NCBI GenBank assembly: GCA_014763905.1
Contig: JACXUN010000127.1
Span: 1-5,056, forward strand
Direction of reading: 5' to 3'
Origin: Campylobacterales bacterium
GTDB lineage: Bacteria > Campylobacterota > Campylobacteria > Campylobacterales > Sulfurovaceae
DNA: 5,056 bases
Part shown: one piece after another, positions 1 to 4,993 of the stretch
How the letters are laid out: the number at the start of each line of letters is the position of its first letter
Numbering within the stretch: the first letter of the stretch is position 1
Notes under the pieces: model-generated
The model's database searches: none
Seen by the model: the letters and a program-made list of their open reading frames with translations, nothing else
What the model was told of the DNA's origin: nothing
Position numbers and translations under genes: made by a program

Positions 1-75
1 CATAACCGCAAAAGAGAGAGATGCTAGGAGCATAAAGAGGATGCCTCGGTCGAGAGCTAAGAGATACTGTTTCAA
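1..75 (-). CDS. EamA/DMT-family transporter, N-terminal fragment (runs off the left edge)
   Basis: Only the first 25 codons lie in the window. Read from position 75 down to 1 they give MKQYLLALDRGILFMLLAS followed by LSFAVM, using TTG as start. The GILFMLLASLSFAVM stretch is the typical first transmembrane helix of EamA-domain (drug/metabolite transporter) inner-membrane proteins, which normally have ten helices and export or take up small metabolites; the substrate cannot be told. The TTG start is chosen because an AAAGG Shine-Dalgarno lies six bases upstream. No ATG occurs upstream before an in-frame stop, and the next ATG (codon 15) would cut into the helix. It is divergent from kdsB and shares its upstream region. 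Family assignment rests on a short hydrophobic stretch, so it is likely but not certain. Confidence 0.72.
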   Translation of the reverse strand, partial: MKQYLLALDRGILFMLLASLSFAVM

Positions 76-81
76 ATGTTG

Positions 82-86
82 CCTTT
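82..86 (-). promoter_or_regulatory. Shine-Dalgarno AAAGG deciding the TTG start of the EamA gene
   Basis: On the minus strand AAAGG is followed by six bases (CAACAT) and then TTG at 75-73. This is normal spacing and supports a TTG start. Confidence 0.6.
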
Positions 87-106
87 GAGAACTCAGGTTG
101 GTAGAT

Positions 107-112
107 ATTTTA
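107..112 (-). promoter_or_regulatory. Possible -10 box (TAAAAT) for the EamA transporter gene
   Basis: TAAAAT on the minus strand would start transcription near position 100. That gives a leader of about 25 nt containing the AAAGG ribosome-binding site. No convincing -35 box is visible. It is a weak match in an AT-rich stretch, so only a suggestion. Confidence 0.3.
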
Positions 113-220
113 GCTAAATTGTGGTTTTAAAGTGGTTATGCTGGAGTTTTTAGAGGTGCCCTTAATCTTCTTTTATAGTTGAATACCCATAGAAAACCAG
201 CCATTTAAGGAGTATTGACT

Positions 221-226
221 TATAAT
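221..226 (+). promoter_or_regulatory. Promoter of kdsB, -10 box TATAAT
   Basis: A perfect TATAAT lies 29 bp upstream of the kdsB ATG, giving a predicted start near 232-233 and a leader of about 23 nt. That leader contains AAGAGG (243-248), seven bases before the ATG. The upstream TTGAC (215-219) is too close to serve as a -35 box. Campylobacterota sigma-70 promoters usually lack a -35 box and rely on T-rich upstream DNA, and T-rich tracts are present at about 145-180. A second, weaker box TATAGT is at 174-179. Confidence 0.65.
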
Positions 227-255
227 CTTACCATCTAAATAGAAGAGGTACTCAT

Positions 256-978
256 ATGATTATTATCCCTGCACGAATCGGTTCTAGCCGTTTTCCCAAT
301 AAAGTATTAGCCGATATCGGTGGTCTGCCTATGGTCATTCGTACTGCCAAAGCAGTAGAAGATATCGATACCGTTGCGATTGCCACAGACTCTGAAGAGG
401 TGGTTGCCATTGCCAAGCAGCATGGTATCCAAGCCATTTTAACCTCAACTACCCATCAATCGGGAACTGATCGCATCTACGAAGCGGCTCAAAAATTGAA
501 TCTGGATGATCAAGAGATCGTTATCAATGTACAGGGAGATGAACCGTTTATCGAAGTGGGAGTCGTACGTGCCGTTTATGAATTGACGCAAAAAAATCGT
601 GAAGATGAACGTATCATGATGAACTCGTGTTATAAGCAGATCAATAATTCAGAAGCCGATGATCCCAATCTGGTCAAAGTGGTGACCACCCAAAAAGATA
701 TCGCTCTCTACTTTTCCCGTGCCAAAGTTCCCTATCCGCGAGATCACCATTTTGATGCATATAAAGGGCATATCGGAATTTATGGATTTACCAAAAGATC
801 ATTGGAAAAATTCTGTGCATTGCCACACTCACCGTTAGAAGATATCGAAAAGCTGGAACAGTTGCGGGCACTCTACCATGGCTATGAGGTCGCAATGGTC
901 GGGGTAGAGACCAAAAGTTTTGGGATTGATACCCCGGAAGATTTAGAAAAAGCATTAGCCTATTACCACGTTAACTAA
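256..978 (+). CDS. kdsB: 3-deoxy-manno-octulosonate cytidylyltransferase (CMP-KDO synthetase)
   Basis: Cytoplasmic enzyme that joins KDO and CTP to make CMP-KDO and pyrophosphate, the activated sugar for the inner core of lipopolysaccharide. The 240 residues match the usual family length. Visible motifs are the nucleotide-binding signature PARIGSSRFPNK (5-16), ATDSEEV (43-49), SGTDRIYEA (69-77), QGDEP (93-97) with the metal-binding Asp95, RAKVPYPRD (155-163), SPLEDIEKLEQLR (192-204) and GIDTPEDL (223-230) with Asp225, the likely second metal ligand. The N-terminus has SSRF where many proteobacterial enzymes have STRL, a flavour typical of Campylobacterota. The start ATG follows AAGAGG by seven bases and a -10 box by 29 bp. 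The gene appears monocistronic, with a 375-bp gap downstream. No clear terminator follows. Function is assigned with high certainty from motifs. Confidence 0.96.
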   Translation: MIIIPARIGSSRFPNKVLADIGGLPMVIRTAKAVEDIDTVAIATDSEEVVAIAKQHGIQAILTSTTHQSGTDRIYEAAQKLNLDDQEIVINVQGDEPFIEVGVVRAVYELTQKNREDERIMMNSCYKQINNSEADDPNLVKVVTTQKDIALYFSRAKVPYPRDHHFDAYKGHIGIYGFTKRSLEKFCALPHSPLEDIEKLEQLRALYHGYEVAMVGVETKSFGIDTPEDLEKALAYYHVN

Positions 979-1007
979 CGGTTTATTTTTGGTTTTCCAA
1001 CGGTTTA
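977..1007 (+). repeat. Direct repeat AACGGTTTA, two copies 22 bp apart
   Basis: Identical 9-mers AACGGTTTA lie at 977-985 (overlapping the kdsB stop codon) and 999-1007, start-to-start distance 22 bp, about two helical turns. The second copy ends 11 bp before the TATAAT at 1019. A one-mismatch copy, AATGGTTTA, is at 1312-1320, 22 bp before the possible htrA -10 box. They could be activator or repressor sites, or chance in an AT-rich region; no known regulator is recognised. Confidence 0.4.
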
Positions 1008-1018
1008 CAAAAGCCTCC

Positions 1019-1024
1019 TATAAT
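1019..1024 (+). promoter_or_regulatory. Orphan promoter, -10 box TATAAT
   Basis: A perfect TATAAT lies in the kdsB-htrA gap, preceded by T-rich DNA (981-998) as expected for a Campylobacterota sigma-70 promoter. TTTACA at 1004-1009 is only 9 bp upstream, too near to be a -35 box. Predicted transcription start is near 1031. No sizeable gene begins within 300 bp, so the product is either a small RNA or a long leader of htrA. Confidence 0.5.
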
Positions 1025-1030
1025 GCCAAT

Positions 1031-1137
1031 ATGAAAGATATGGATAGCGGATTTGCCTCCTCCTGACTATCCAGATTAGAGCCTACTGGCTCTAAAACGG
1101 TCTGAAGCTATGCTGTTAGCAGACAAATGATTTTTTT
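1031..1137 (+). ncRNA. Candidate small RNA with an anti-Shine-Dalgarno loop
   Basis: Downstream of the orphan -10 box, about 107 nt can fold into three successive stem-loops. The first is a 7-bp stem TGGATAG/CTATCCA (1041-1047 with 1067-1073) whose 19-nt loop carries CCTCCTCC (1056-1063), complementary to Shine-Dalgarno sequences. The second is a perfect 8-bp stem TTAGAGCC/GGCTCTAA (1076-1083 with 1088-1095) with loop TACT. The third is GTCTG/CAGAC (1100-1104 with 1120-1124), with an inner CTA/TAG stem above a three-base bulge. Seven T residues follow at 1131-1137. The run of T comes six bases after the last stem, so the terminator is imperfect. No match to tmRNA, RNase P RNA, 6S RNA or SRP RNA was recognised. 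The architecture fits a trans-acting sRNA, but an unprocessed htrA leader is an alternative. Confidence 0.35.
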
Positions 1138-1207
1138 GACTATAAACCTCCCTCTCCTGCTCCTTTATCATTTTGCTTCAGCCGTGTCTTTCTATTTGTT
1201 GGGGTTC

Positions 1208-1288
1208 GCTTAGTGAGCAAAGCTCAATAAGCTGTGCTTTCGCACGGAAAACTTCAGCAGTTGGCTCGTGTGACTGATCACGCTTGAG
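1208..1288 (+). other. Cluster of three strong hairpins upstream of htrA
   Basis: Hairpin A: 1208-1218 pairs with 1222-1232 (GCTTAGTGAGC against GCTCAATAAGC), ten base pairs and one G-A mismatch around an AAA loop. Hairpin B: CTGTGC (1232-1237) with GCACGG (1242-1247) around loop TTTC, including one T-G pair. Hairpin C: 1265-1273 with 1278-1288, nine pairs with a TT bulge around loop CTGA. None is followed by a T run, so they are not ordinary terminators. They could be part of a long structured transcript from the promoter at 1019 or a remnant of a structured element. Around them, at 1138-1207 and 1289-1342, there is no supported gene, only a pyrimidine-rich tract at 1147-1166. Confidence 0.4.
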
Positions 1289-1342
1289 TTTGTGTATGAT
1301 TTTCGTTTATCAATGGTTTAAAAAGTATTAACAAATTTCAAA

Positions 1343-1348
1343 TATGAT
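1343..1348 (+). promoter_or_regulatory. Possible htrA promoter, -10 box TATGAT
   Basis: TATGAT would start transcription near 1355 and give a leader of about 38 nt before the ATG at 1393. The DNA upstream (1317-1342) is A/T-rich and there is no recognisable -35 box. If this promoter is used, the TTG at 1354 cannot be the translation start. Confidence 0.4.
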
Positions 1349-1392
1349 TGTGATTGGGAAAAGATATGTTAATTATAAGGATTTTAAAACGT

Positions 1393-2787
1393 ATGACTAA
1401 AAAGAGTTTACTTATCTCCGTGATACTAAGCAATCTGTTGATGAGTGATAGTATCACATTTGAAAATGCTCCGAAAGGTCCGGCTCATAAACTGCCTAAC
1501 AGTACCAATGAGGTGATGTCGTTTAATAGTGTCGTCAAAGACTCCATGAAGGCAGTCGTCAATATCTCAACACGAACCATTAATAATGGAGATAATATCA
1601 ACCGCCGTTTTTTTGATGAGTTTTTTGGCAATCAACTGCCACAACGACCACAACAAAAAAGTCAAAATTCATTAGGTTCCGGAGTAATCGTCTCCAAAGA
1701 CGGTTATATCGTTACCAATAACCATGTAGTGGACGGAGCCGATGAGATTAGTGTAACCATGAATGGAGATGAAAAAGAGTACATCGCCAAAGTAATCGGA
1801 CGAGATAAAGGAAGTGACCTAGCCGTCATCAAGATTGAGGCGACCAATCTCAAACCGATCACCTTCAGCCATATCGAAGATGTCCAGGTTGGTGATGTGG
1901 TCTTCGCAATCGGAAATCCTTTTGGTGTCGGACAAACCGTGACGCAGGGCATCGTCTCGGCTCTCAATAAGTACGGAGTCGGTATCAATCAGTATGAGAA
2001 CTTCATCCAGACCGATGCGTCGATCAATCCCGGAAATTCAGGCGGGGCATTGATCGATTCACGAGGAGCGTTAATTGGAATCAACTCTGCCATTCTCTCA
2101 CCAAGCGGGGGAAATAATGGAATTGGATTTACTATTCCGGTAGATATGGTCAGAAATGTTGTGAGTAAACTGGTCGTGGACGGTGAGGTACAGCGAGGCT
2201 TTATGGGGGTCAATATCTCCAAAGTCACCGATGATCTCAAAGATCTCTATCAGCATAAAAAAGGGGCTATCGTTACCGATATTCAATCCAACTCACCGGC
2301 AGATAAGGCTCAACTCCAACGCGGAGACCTAATCTATGCGATTAACGGCAAAGAGGTAGAAAACCCGCATGATCTTCAAGGACTGGTTACCTCTTATCGT
2401 CCGGATGAGACCATTACCGTTTCGATTGAACGAGATGGAAAAGAGCTGAAAAAAGAGCTGAAATTAACCAGTATGTATGGGGATAAAGTAGCACTCAAAA
2501 CCATCGATAAAAGTTTCGAGGGACTCTATCTCAATGAACTCAATGATAACAATCGGAATACATTCCAGATTCCGTCTAATATCAACGGGGTACTTATCGA
2601 AGATGTAGAACAGAGTTCACGGGCTTATCTGGATGGTTTTGCTCCGGGCGACATTGTGATACAGATTGAAAATCGAGCCATCGAGACTGTGAGTGATGCG
2701 ATACAAGCGTTCAAAGACTTTAAAGGAAGAACCAAAAGAATCTATATCAATCGAAGAGGCGTGATACTTTTAATCGTAACGCGATAA
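1393..2787 (+). CDS. htrA: Periplasmic Do/HtrA-family serine protease (DegP/DegQ type)
   Basis: Envelope protease and chaperone that degrades or refolds misfolded periplasmic proteins. From the ATG at 1393 it has 464 residues, normal for two-PDZ HtrA proteins. A signal peptide MTKKSLLISVILSNLLMS is visible, with probable cleavage before DS. A short Q-rich linker follows (PQRPQQ). The trypsin-like domain carries the triad His111 (TNNHVVDGAD), Asp142 (GSDLAVIKI) and Ser216 (GNSGGALID). PDZ1 spans about 265-357 (RGFMGVNIS, SPADKAQLQRGD). PDZ2 is about 385-462 (SRAYLDGFAPGD). The open frame extends upstream to TTG 1354 and ATG 1366 (13 or 9 extra residues). ATG 1393 is preferred because it gives a compact signal peptide and follows TAAGGA (1376-1381), although that spacing of 11 bases is long. 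It converges on hspR with no gap. All catalytic residues are present, so it should be active. Confidence 0.93.
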   Translation: MTKKSLLISVILSNLLMSDSITFENAPKGPAHKLPNSTNEVMSFNSVVKDSMKAVVNISTRTINNGDNINRRFFDEFFGNQLPQRPQQKSQNSLGSGVIVSKDGYIVTNNHVVDGADEISVTMNGDEKEYIAKVIGRDKGSDLAVIKIEATNLKPITFSHIEDVQVGDVVFAIGNPFGVGQTVTQGIVSALNKYGVGINQYENFIQTDASINPGNSGGALIDSRGALIGINSAILSPSGGNNGIGFTIPVDMVRNVVSKLVVDGEVQRGFMGVNISKVTDDLKDLYQHKKGAIVTDIQSNSPADKAQLQRGDLIYAINGKEVENPHDLQGLVTSYRPDETITVSIERDGKELKKELKLTSMYGDKVALKTIDKSFEGLYLNELNDNNRNTFQIPSNINGVLIEDVEQSSRAYLDGFAPGDIVIQIENRAIETVSDAIQAFKDFKGRTKRIYINRRGVILLIVTR

Positions 2788-2798
2788 CTACTCTTCGA
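2751..2798. repeat. Imperfect inverted repeat across the convergent htrA/hspR stop codons
   Basis: TCGAAGAG (2751-2758) pairs with CTCTTCGA (2791-2798). Inside it GCGT (2759-2762) pairs with ACGC (2779-2782) and GAT (2763-2765) with ATC (2773-2775). The left arm is continuous for 15 bases while the right arm has two bulges. It spans both stop codons (TAA at 2785-2787, and TAG on the minus strand at 2790-2788). No T run follows on either side. It may act as a two-way transcription barrier, or be chance. Confidence 0.35.
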
Positions 2799-3159
2799 AG
2801 ATAATAATATCGTAATTGCTGGTCGTGACTACCGCTTTATGGGTAGGCACGGAGCCATTATGATTTACCTTGCTTAACTCTTCACGCAGGGTATTGATCT
2901 CTTTATTCATCGCATCCATCTGCTTTTTGAGTTTCAAAATCACATCCACCCCGGCTAAATTGATACCCATTTTGCGAGTCAATTGCAAGACCAATTTGAT
3001 CTGATTAATATCACGCTGTGAATAGAGACGCATACGTCCTTGCGTCCGTGAGGGTTTTATCAGCCCCTCTTTTTCATACTGCCGAAGTGTCTGAGGATGG
3101 ATATCCAAAATCGTTGCTACGACCGATATCAGATATACAGGTTCATCATAACTATGCAT
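2788..3159 (-). CDS. hspR: HspR, MerR-family heat-shock repressor
   Basis: DNA-binding repressor of chaperone genes; in the family it binds HAIR inverted repeats (CTTGAGT-N7-ACTCAAG), and DnaK often assists as co-repressor. The 123 residues show a MerR helix-turn-helix at about 9-33 (YLISVVATILDIHPQTLRQY then EKEGL), a wing at 36-47 (PSRTQGRMRLYS), and a coiled-coil-like dimer helix at about 70-98 rich in Leu, Lys and Glu. The tail ends in SNYDIIIFEE, a hydrophobic-acidic end. There is no cysteine, arguing against metal or redox sensing. It follows cbpA by 14 bp, with AAAAGG eight bases before its ATG, so both are on one transcript. A HAIR-like site overlaps the promoter of this operon. The stop codon abuts that of htrA. 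The identification is firm from fold and context. Confidence 0.93.
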   Translation of the reverse strand: MHSYDEPVYLISVVATILDIHPQTLRQYEKEGLIKPSRTQGRMRLYSQRDINQIKLVLQLTRKMGINLAGVDVILKLKKQMDAMNKEINTLREELSKVNHNGSVPTHKAVVTTSNYDIIIFEE

Positions 3160-3173
3160 GTTGCTTACCTTTT

Positions 3174-4091
3174 TTATTCCGGTAATTTATCTTCCAGAAT
3201 CTGTCTAAACTCATCATCAAAAGTGGTAACATCCGGCAACACAATATTGGCTAACAGATAAAGATCCCCTTGTAATGATGTCTTTCTATCCGCAATACCT
3301 GCTCCCCGAATCCTGAACTTCTGACCGTTTTTAGTGTTTTCTGGGACTTTGAGCGTTACCTTCTTTTCTAAGGTATCGACTTCTACTTTACCGCCAAAGA
3401 GTGCTGATTTTAGCGGAACATCAATCTTTTTATAAAGGTCATTGCCTTTTCGTTCATACTCATTTGACTGAGCCACTTCTACCTTGATCAGCAAATCACC
3501 GCGTTGTCCACCGACGATGTTTCCTTTACCACGAACACGAAGGGTCTCGCCACTTTTAATACCGGCAGGGATTTTGATATCAAAGCTCTCATTATTGATC
3601 GTAATATTATGCTTGCCCCCTTTGGCAGCGACATAGAATGAAACCGTAATAGTCGTCTTCTGATCCAACTCGGTACCGGCGGTACGTGATTTTCCAGACG
3701 AGAATCCGCCACCAAAGCCGCCGCCACCAAAGCCGCCGAAAGCACCACCGCCGAAGCCGCCTGAACCGGAGAAAGAAGAGGAACCGCCTCCACCCCCGAA
3801 AATACTTCGCAATAGATCATCTAAATCGACATTACTTCCCCGTTGTCTAGCAAAATCATGGAAGTTTTGACCGCCGAACATCTGATCCCCGTACATATCG
3901 TACTCATCTTTTTTCTTAGGATCCGAGAGTACCTCGTAAGCGGCATTGATCTCTTTAAATTTTTCTATTGCCTCTTCATCTTTATTGACATCCGGGTGAT
4001 ATTTGCGAGCCAATTTTCTATAGGCTTTTTTAATCTCATCAGCAGAGGCTTTTTCACTCACACCTAGCGTTTGGTATAGACTTTTTGCCAT
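3174..4091 (-). CDS. cbpA: CbpA-type J-domain co-chaperone (DnaJ family, no zinc finger)
   Basis: Cytoplasmic Hsp40 that delivers unfolded clients to DnaK and stimulates its ATPase. The 305 residues are typical of CbpA. The J domain is at 1-68 with the essential HPD at 32-34. A linker leads to a Gly/Phe-rich region at about 89-135, almost entirely Gly, Phe and Ser. Two C-terminal substrate-binding beta domains follow at about 138-215 ([17 protein letters not shown]) and 216-300 ([17 protein letters not shown]). No CxxCxGxG repeats occur, which separates it from canonical DnaJ and marks a class B J-protein. The start ATG follows AAGGA by five bases and a TTGACA-18-TATAAT promoter. It is first in the cbpA-hspR operon and probably repressed by HspR. 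A 15-bp tandem duplication lies in the Gly/Phe region. Confidence 0.94.
   Translation of the reverse strand: MAKSLYQTLGVSEKASADEIKKAYRKLARKYHPDVNKDEEAIEKFKEINAAYEVLSDPKKKDEYDMYGDQMFGGQNFHDFARQRGSNVDLDDLLRSIFGGGGGSSSFSGSGGFGGGAFGGFGGGGFGGGFSSGKSRTAGTELDQKTTITVSFYVAAKGGKHNITINNESFDIKIPAGIKSGETLRVRGKGNIVGGQRGDLLIKVEVAQSNEYERKGNDLYKKIDVPLKSALFGGKVEVDTLEKKVTLKVPENTKNGQKFRIRGAGIADRKTSLQGDLYLLANIVLPDVTTFDDEFRQILEDKLPE
3706..3735 (-). repeat. Perfect 15-bp tandem duplication in the cbpA Gly/Phe region
   Basis: CCGCCACCAAAGCCG occurs twice without a gap at 3706-3720 and 3721-3735 (plus strand). It encodes a repeated GFGGG unit on the minus strand. The unit is in phase, so gain or loss of a copy would lengthen or shorten the linker by five residues without breaking the frame. 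Confidence 0.75.
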
Positions 4092-4126
4092 TGTATTCCT
4101 TATTTATCGCACAACATTTTATTTGA

Positions 4127-4156
4127 ATTATATCAGAAACTTTTAGTCGGTGTCAA
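4127..4156 (-). promoter_or_regulatory. Sigma-70 promoter of cbpA-hspR (TTGACA-18-TATAAT)
   Basis: On the minus strand TTGACA (4156-4151) is followed by 18 bases and a perfect TATAAT (4132-4127). Transcription should begin near 4120, giving a leader of about 29 nt with AAGGA (4101-4097) five bases before the ATG at 4091. It is the only promoter in the window with a consensus -35 box, unusual for this phylum. Confidence 0.8.
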
Positions 4157-4161
4157 TCAAG
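4141..4161 (-). promoter_or_regulatory. HAIR-like HspR operator overlapping the cbpA -35 box
   Basis: On the minus strand CTTGATT-GACACCG-ACTAAAA matches the HAIR consensus CTTGAGT-N7-ACTCAAG at 6 of 7 and 5 of 7 arm positions, with the exact 7-nt spacer. It covers the TTGACA -35 box and the start of the spacer, so a bound repressor would block RNA polymerase. The operon it controls encodes HspR itself, as in known autoregulated hspR operons. Binding is inferred. Confidence 0.6.
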
Positions 4162-4164
4162 GTT

Positions 4165-4692
4165 TTAACTCTTTTCACCTTTTTGACGTAATAAGAGAGT
4201 AATCACAATCACTACAGGAATTGCCAATGCCGTTAGATAACTCGCTATGTGTAACACCCCGTTTCGGTTTAGATAGAAAAATCCCAAAACCAACAATCCA
4301 TACGCTCCCAGACGATAAAATGAGAGAGCCGCTTTGCTGTCTTTGGTCATCTGCCAAAAAGAACGTCTGTTCTCCTTGAGCCGTTTTTTCTCCTCTTTGA
4401 CAACTTCTTGTATTGATTTCTCTGATTGATTCTCTTCGTTCTTCTCACCATAGAGATCGAAAGGATCTTCGATCTTATCAATCGTATCTCGATTATCATC
4501 CGGCACCGCCAGATTGTTTTCAATTCGACTGGAAACCATATTGCGATAGGAGACCATCGAAGCAAACATCACCAGTGTCGAGGTCAAAAAGCCGATCTGA
4601 GAATTGATTAGCCACTGCCGTTCACCGCTCAAAAAACAAAAAAGGACTATCCCGATATCAACTATCAACAACGCATTAATAATATTTCGCAT
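4165..4692 (-). CDS. Conserved-looking membrane protein of unknown function, four predicted helices
   Basis: I do not recognise this 175-residue protein. Hydrophobic segments at about 4-22, 32-50, 123-141 and 147-168 suggest four transmembrane helices in two hairpins. They are separated by a hydrophilic section of about 70 residues (51-122) that is first acidic (DDNRDTIDKIEDPFD) and then strongly basic-acidic and helical (VVKEEKKRLKENRR). An even number of helices places both ends on the same side, and the positive residues at 101-120 and at the C-terminus suggest a cytoplasmic middle domain and ends. Its ATG shares one base with the stop of the upstream AtpZ/AtpI-like gene (TAATG), implying translational coupling and a linked role. 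It ends three bases before the HAIR-like operator of cbpA. There is no signal-sequence cleavage site and no catalytic motif is visible. Confidence 0.8.
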   Translation of the reverse strand: MRNIINALLIVDIGIVLFCFLSGERQWLINSQIGFLTSTLVMFASMVSYRNMVSSRIENNLAVPDDNRDTIDKIEDPFDLYGEKNEENQSEKSIQEVVKEEKKRLKENRRSFWQMTKDSKAALSFYRLGAYGLLVLGFFYLNRNGVLHIASYLTALAIPVVIVITLLLRQKGEKS

Positions 4693-4988
4693 TAATAGTT
4701 CTCATCCTCATCGCTATCATCATACTTTTTATGTCGATATCGGGGATCATTTGCCAACTCATCGAGTGATTTTTTCTGCTTCTTATAAGCTTTGTAGACA
4801 TTCATAATCGCTCCGCCAATACCCCAAAAAACACCCAACCAGAGTAGCCATCCGTAACCAAACAGATTCTTCATAAATATACCCAAACCAACACCCAATA
4901 ACACGGCAACGACAATCGAAATCCCTAAACTTAGTCCATCTGCCGCATTGACAATTTTTTTAAACTTTGGCTCTTCTTGATTTGCCAC
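4692..4988 (-). CDS. AtpZ/AtpI-family small membrane protein
   Basis: A 98-residue protein with two helices at about 19-38 (LSLGISIVVAVLLGVGLGIF) and 46-66 (GWLLWLGVFWGIGGAIMNVY), an N-terminal KF-KKIVNAADG segment and a very acidic tail (DDSDEDENY). The spacing, the Gly-rich first helix and the short GYGWLLW turn fit the AtpZ/AtpI family, linked in other bacteria to F-type ATP synthase assembly and ion uptake. No ATP synthase subunit genes lie nearby, so the role here is inferred from family only. The start is GTG at 4988, with AGGAG five bases upstream. An in-frame TTG at 5030 would add 14 residues but lies upstream of the -10 box, so it is rejected. It is first in a two-gene operon with the membrane protein whose start overlaps its stop. 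Confidence 0.8.
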   Translation of the reverse strand: MANQEEPKFKKIVNAADGLSLGISIVVAVLLGVGLGIFMKNLFGYGWLLWLGVFWGIGGAIMNVYKAYKKQKKSLDELANDPRYRHKKYDDSDEDENY

Positions 4989-4993
4989 ATTGA

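Noticed and set aside
1..140. Nested inverted repeats (CATAACC 1-7 with GGTTATG 134-140; AGCTAA 55-60 with TTAGCT 110-115) that might suggest a structured RNA.
   Set aside because: The left part is better explained as the start of an EamA transporter coding region on the minus strand, so the pairings are probably chance.
1076..1095. The 8-bp hairpin TTAGAGCC-TACT-GGCTCTAA as the kdsB terminator.
   Set aside because: It is followed by AAACGG on the plus strand and TCTGG on the minus strand, with no T run on either side.
1076..1124. Resemblance of the TTAGAGCC hairpin and the AAGCTATGCTGTT stretch to type II CRISPR repeat or tracrRNA sequence.
   Set aside because: The similarity is short, there are no repeated units or spacers, and no cas genes are present.
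1076..1171. Minus-strand frame of 31 residues (MIKEQEREVY and onward) in the kdsB-htrA gap.
   Set aside because: No ribosome-binding site or promoter is visible, and the frame overlaps the hairpins of the plus-strand RNA candidate.
1283..1299. CTTGAGT at 1283-1289 as a HAIR site upstream of htrA.
   Set aside because: At the required 7-nt spacing the second arm reads TGATTTT, not ACTCAAG, and the first arm is explained by hairpin C.
1354..1392. Upstream starts for htrA (TTG 1354 or ATG 1366).
   Set aside because: They add 9 to 13 residues before a compact signal peptide, lack a clear ribosome-binding site, and TTG 1354 would precede or coincide with the predicted transcript start. Not fully excluded.
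1704..2286. Minus-strand open frames of 62 to 94 codons inside htrA.
   Set aside because: They are antisense shadows of a well-supported protease and show no domain features.
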